The position numbers and the translations under genes are program-made. The notes beneath the pieces were generated by a model. The model did not search any database, had not been told where the DNA came from, and saw only the letters and a list, made by a program, of their open reading frames with translations. Positions 3,859 through 5,442 of a stretch of 5,442 nucleotides of DNA are shown one piece after another; within the stretch, counting starts at the first letter, position 1, and each line of letters opens with the position of its first letter. Origin of the DNA: Chloroflexota bacterium (GTDB lineage: Bacteria > Chloroflexota > Anaerolineae > Anaerolineales > Villigracilaceae); contig JAJYOO010000199.1 in NCBI GenBank assembly GCA_021796155.1, forward strand, positions 1 to 5,442, read 5' to 3'.

Positions 3859-5295
3859 ATGAAAAACCTGTTCAAGACTGAAGACTGGTGGTCGGTGTGG
3901 ATTGGTCTGTTTGTCTTTGTCGTCTCCATGTTCACCATGGTCGGCGCGGACCTGCTGGGGTGGGCGGTCAAGACGAACACATGGATCAACCTCTCCCAAG
4001 CCACTACGGCTTTTTCCAAAGCCTATTCGGGTCTACCCGGCATTGTTGCAGTTCTCCTCACGTACGTATTCATGCTGGCTATCACGAGCGTGGGTGCAAA
4101 GGTGCTGGGCTTTGACCTTGGAAAATTTATGGTTGGTTTTACCATCCTGTTCTGGATTGGTTATGGATGCTGGTTGCTCGGTAACTGGGCACCTATCGCT
4201 GTAAACACTCCAGCCGATATGAAGAAGTATGGCATCAATTTCTCGCTTCGGCTTACGGCGGAATCCGGTTTCATCATCGCACTGTTGGTCGGCCTTGTCA
4301 TTGGTAACCTCTTCAAGGGCTTTGCAGGCTTCCTCAAGGAGGCGACCAGACCGGAGTGGTACATCAAGACAGCCATCGTAATCTTAGGCTCCACCTTGGG
4401 CGTTAAAGCCGCCTCGGCTACTGGGCTGGCAACGGCTGTTATGTTCCGAGGGCTTTGCGCCATCGTGGAGGCCTATCTCATCTACTGGGCGCTGGTGTAC
4501 TTCGTATCACGATACTTCTTCAGGATGAGTCGGGAGTGGTCGGCTGTTCTAGCCTCTGGCATCTCGGTCTGCGGAATTTCGGCGGCCATCGCAACAGCGG
4601 GGGCTATCCGGGCCAGAGCTATTGTGCCGGTCATGGTCGGCTCATTGGTGGTCATCTTTGCGGTGGTTGAGCTGATTGCTTTACCTGCATTCTCCGCGGA
4701 AGTACTACACAATCAGCCCATGGTGGCCGGAGCATGGATGGGATTGGCGGTCAAAACCGATGGAGCGGCAGTAGCCAGTGGTGCTATCACAGATGCGTTG
4801 ATCAGGGGGAAAGCAGCAGAATTGGGGATTAACTGGCAGGAAGGCTGGATGCTGATGGCATCCACAACCACCAAGCTGTTCATTGACATGTTCATCGGCA
4901 TCTGGGCCTTTGTATTGGCCATTGTCTGGACCACCGTCATTGACCGCAAACCAGGCGAGAAGGCGGCAGGAGGAGTCGAGATCTGGAATCGATTCCCGAA
5001 ATTCGTGATCGGCTACTTCCTGACTTTCATCATCGCGCTTGTAATCGGTTTGAGCGCGCCTAGCTTGGTAAGCAAGTTGACGTTGGCGTCTGGAGAATCT
5101 GACATCTTTCGGGTGCTGTTCTTCGTGCTGACCTTCCTCTCGATTGGCTTGATATCCGACTTTGCGAAGCTGAAAGAGGAAGGCATCGGGAAATTAGCAC
5201 TCGTGTATCTGGTGTGTCTGTTCGGGTTCATCCTATGGATTGGATTGGCTATCTCGTTCATCTTCTTTCATGGCCTGACCCCGCCGCCGTTGTAG
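3859..5295 (+). CDS. Putative sulfate exporter, YeiH/UPF0324 family, long form
   Basis: Inner-membrane transporter of the family annotated as putative sulfate exporters (Pfam Cons_hypoth698; E. coli YeiH is a member). Substrate evidence for the family is thin, and sulfate or small sulfonates are the usual proposal. The 478 residues hold about 12 hydrophobic segments. Family signatures are visible: SVCGISAAIATAGA (236-249), AGAWMGLAVKTDGAAVASG (290-308), FPKFVIGYF (379-387) and IGLISDFAKLKEEG (429-442). YeiH-type proteins are about 350 residues; here roughly 130 extra residues with about three helices (11-29, 60-80, 90-107) precede the shared core, a long variant I believe recurs in some phyla. 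The start at 3859 is fixed by GAGAAGGA (3847-3854), 4 nt upstream. A possible -10, TATACA (3815-3820), lies behind the terminator. No terminator follows, so the next gene may be co-transcribed. Intact. Confidence 0.85.
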   Translation: MKNLFKTEDWWSVWIGLFVFVVSMFTMVGADLLGWAVKTNTWINLSQATTAFSKAYSGLPGIVAVLLTYVFMLAITSVGAKVLGFDLGKFMVGFTILFWIGYGCWLLGNWAPIAVNTPADMKKYGINFSLRLTAESGFIIALLVGLVIGNLFKGFAGFLKEATRPEWYIKTAIVILGSTLGVKAASATGLATAVMFRGLCAIVEAYLIYWALVYFVSRYFFRMSREWSAVLASGISVCGISAAIATAGAIRARAIVPVMVGSLVVIFAVVELIALPAFSAEVLHNQPMVAGAWMGLAVKTDGAAVASGAITDALIRGKAAELGINWQEGWMLMASTTTKLFIDMFIGIWAFVLAIVWTTVIDRKPGEKAAGGVEIWNRFPKFVIGYFLTFIIALVIGLSAPSLVSKLTLASGESDIFRVLFFVLTFLSIGLISDFAKLKEEGIGKLALVYLVCLFGFILWIGLAISFIFFHGLTPPPL

Positions 5296-5331
5296 GCGAC
5301 AAACAGATGTCTGTCCCTGCCAGCACGAAAG

Positions 5332-5370
5332 TATGAAATCCCGGTGTGTTATTGGCTTCTAGATTTCATA
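5332..5370 (+). repeat. Inverted repeat upstream of the last gene
   Basis: Perfect nine-base arms TATGAAATC (5332-5340) and GATTTCATA (5362-5370) are separated by 21 nt, in the 107-nt gap between the exporter and the next start. No T-run follows. It could be an operator or a leader stem-loop controlling the gene at 5403, or an mRNA-processing hairpin within an operon. Confidence 0.4.
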
Positions 5371-5402
5371 TGGAATCCACTTTCAGATGGAGGTAAGTTC
5401 AA

Positions 5403-5442
5403 ATGGCGCAACATACAGCAGTGCAAGAAAAACCGGCTCAGA
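5403..5442 (+). CDS. Start of an unknown gene, cut by the window edge
   Basis: ATG at 5403 opens MAQHTAVQEKPAQ and runs off the window. The Shine-Dalgarno GGAGGT (5389-5394) is near perfect with 8 nt spacing, which is the main reason to call a gene. The polar N-terminus shows no signal peptide or membrane segment so far. It lies 107 nt behind the exporter in the same direction and may belong to its operon. Function cannot be told from 13 residues. Confidence 0.65.
   Translation, partial: MAQHTAVQEKPAQ

Noticed and set aside
3636..4019. Minus-strand frame of 127 codons overlapping the exporter start
   Set aside because: More than a third is antisense to the exporter and the rest covers the hairpins. 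No ribosome binding site or family motif.
5303..5314. Hairpin ACAGA-TG-TCTGT after the exporter as a terminator
   Set aside because: Five-base stem with a two-base loop and no T-run; too weak to call.
1..5442. CRISPR array associated with the cas4 remnant
   Set aside because: No regularly spaced direct repeats of 24-40 nt were seen on reading the window. The only short tandem repeat (1978-1997) has a 10-nt period.

Overview
The window looks like an accessory stretch of a bacterial chromosome, most likely from Chloroflexota (Anaerolineae-like). That placement is an inference from the type of Cas4 remnant, the long glycine-rich surface-type protein, the pyrimidine-rich palindromic repeat and the long-form YeiH-type exporter; there is no phylogenetic marker gene. 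Composition is moderate GC in the genes and clearly more AT-rich at about 2130-2520.

Left part (1-800, minus strand): the edge cuts the first 21 codons of an insertion-sequence transposase (1-65), whose probable element end lies near 97. Upstream of it, in the same direction, sits a complete type II toxin-antitoxin pair: an AbrB/MazE-fold antitoxin (510-776) overlapping by 4 nt a PIN-domain VapC-type ribonuclease (121-513), with an extended -10 promoter at 794-802.

Middle part (812-1917, plus strand): a gene graveyard. A cas4 CRISPR-adaptation nuclease gene starts at 812, carries an in-frame TAA at codon 14, has a palindromic repeat inserted in frame, and breaks off at the lysine of its last nuclease motif (about 1115). 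Directly behind the break is the headless remains of a glycine-rich, surface-type protein (open from 1147), whose own 3' end is replaced by a short tail resembling the C-terminus of an IS630-type transposase (from 1813). At least two or three rearrangement junctions are therefore packed into 1.1 kb. No CRISPR array or other cas gene is visible.

Region 1918-2522 has no convincing gene. It holds a 10-nt tandem direct repeat, a long imperfect palindrome and a possible promoter.

Right part (2523-5442, plus strand): a two-gene unit encodes a small four-helix membrane protein (2523-2927) and a single-pass protein with a predicted beta-rich extracytoplasmic domain (2955-3644). A strong ribosome binding site follows with only a 17-codon stub behind it. 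Tandem hairpins ending in TTTT (3725-3777) probably close that unit. Then comes a 478-residue putative sulfate exporter of the YeiH/UPF0324 family (3859-5295), and the first 13 codons of another gene behind an excellent Shine-Dalgarno (5403 onward).

Functionally only three things look alive and recognisable: the toxin-antitoxin pair, the exporter and the unknown two-gene membrane unit. No complete new system can be demonstrated; the most informative content is the decayed cas4 with its layered junctions and the uncharacterised membrane pair.
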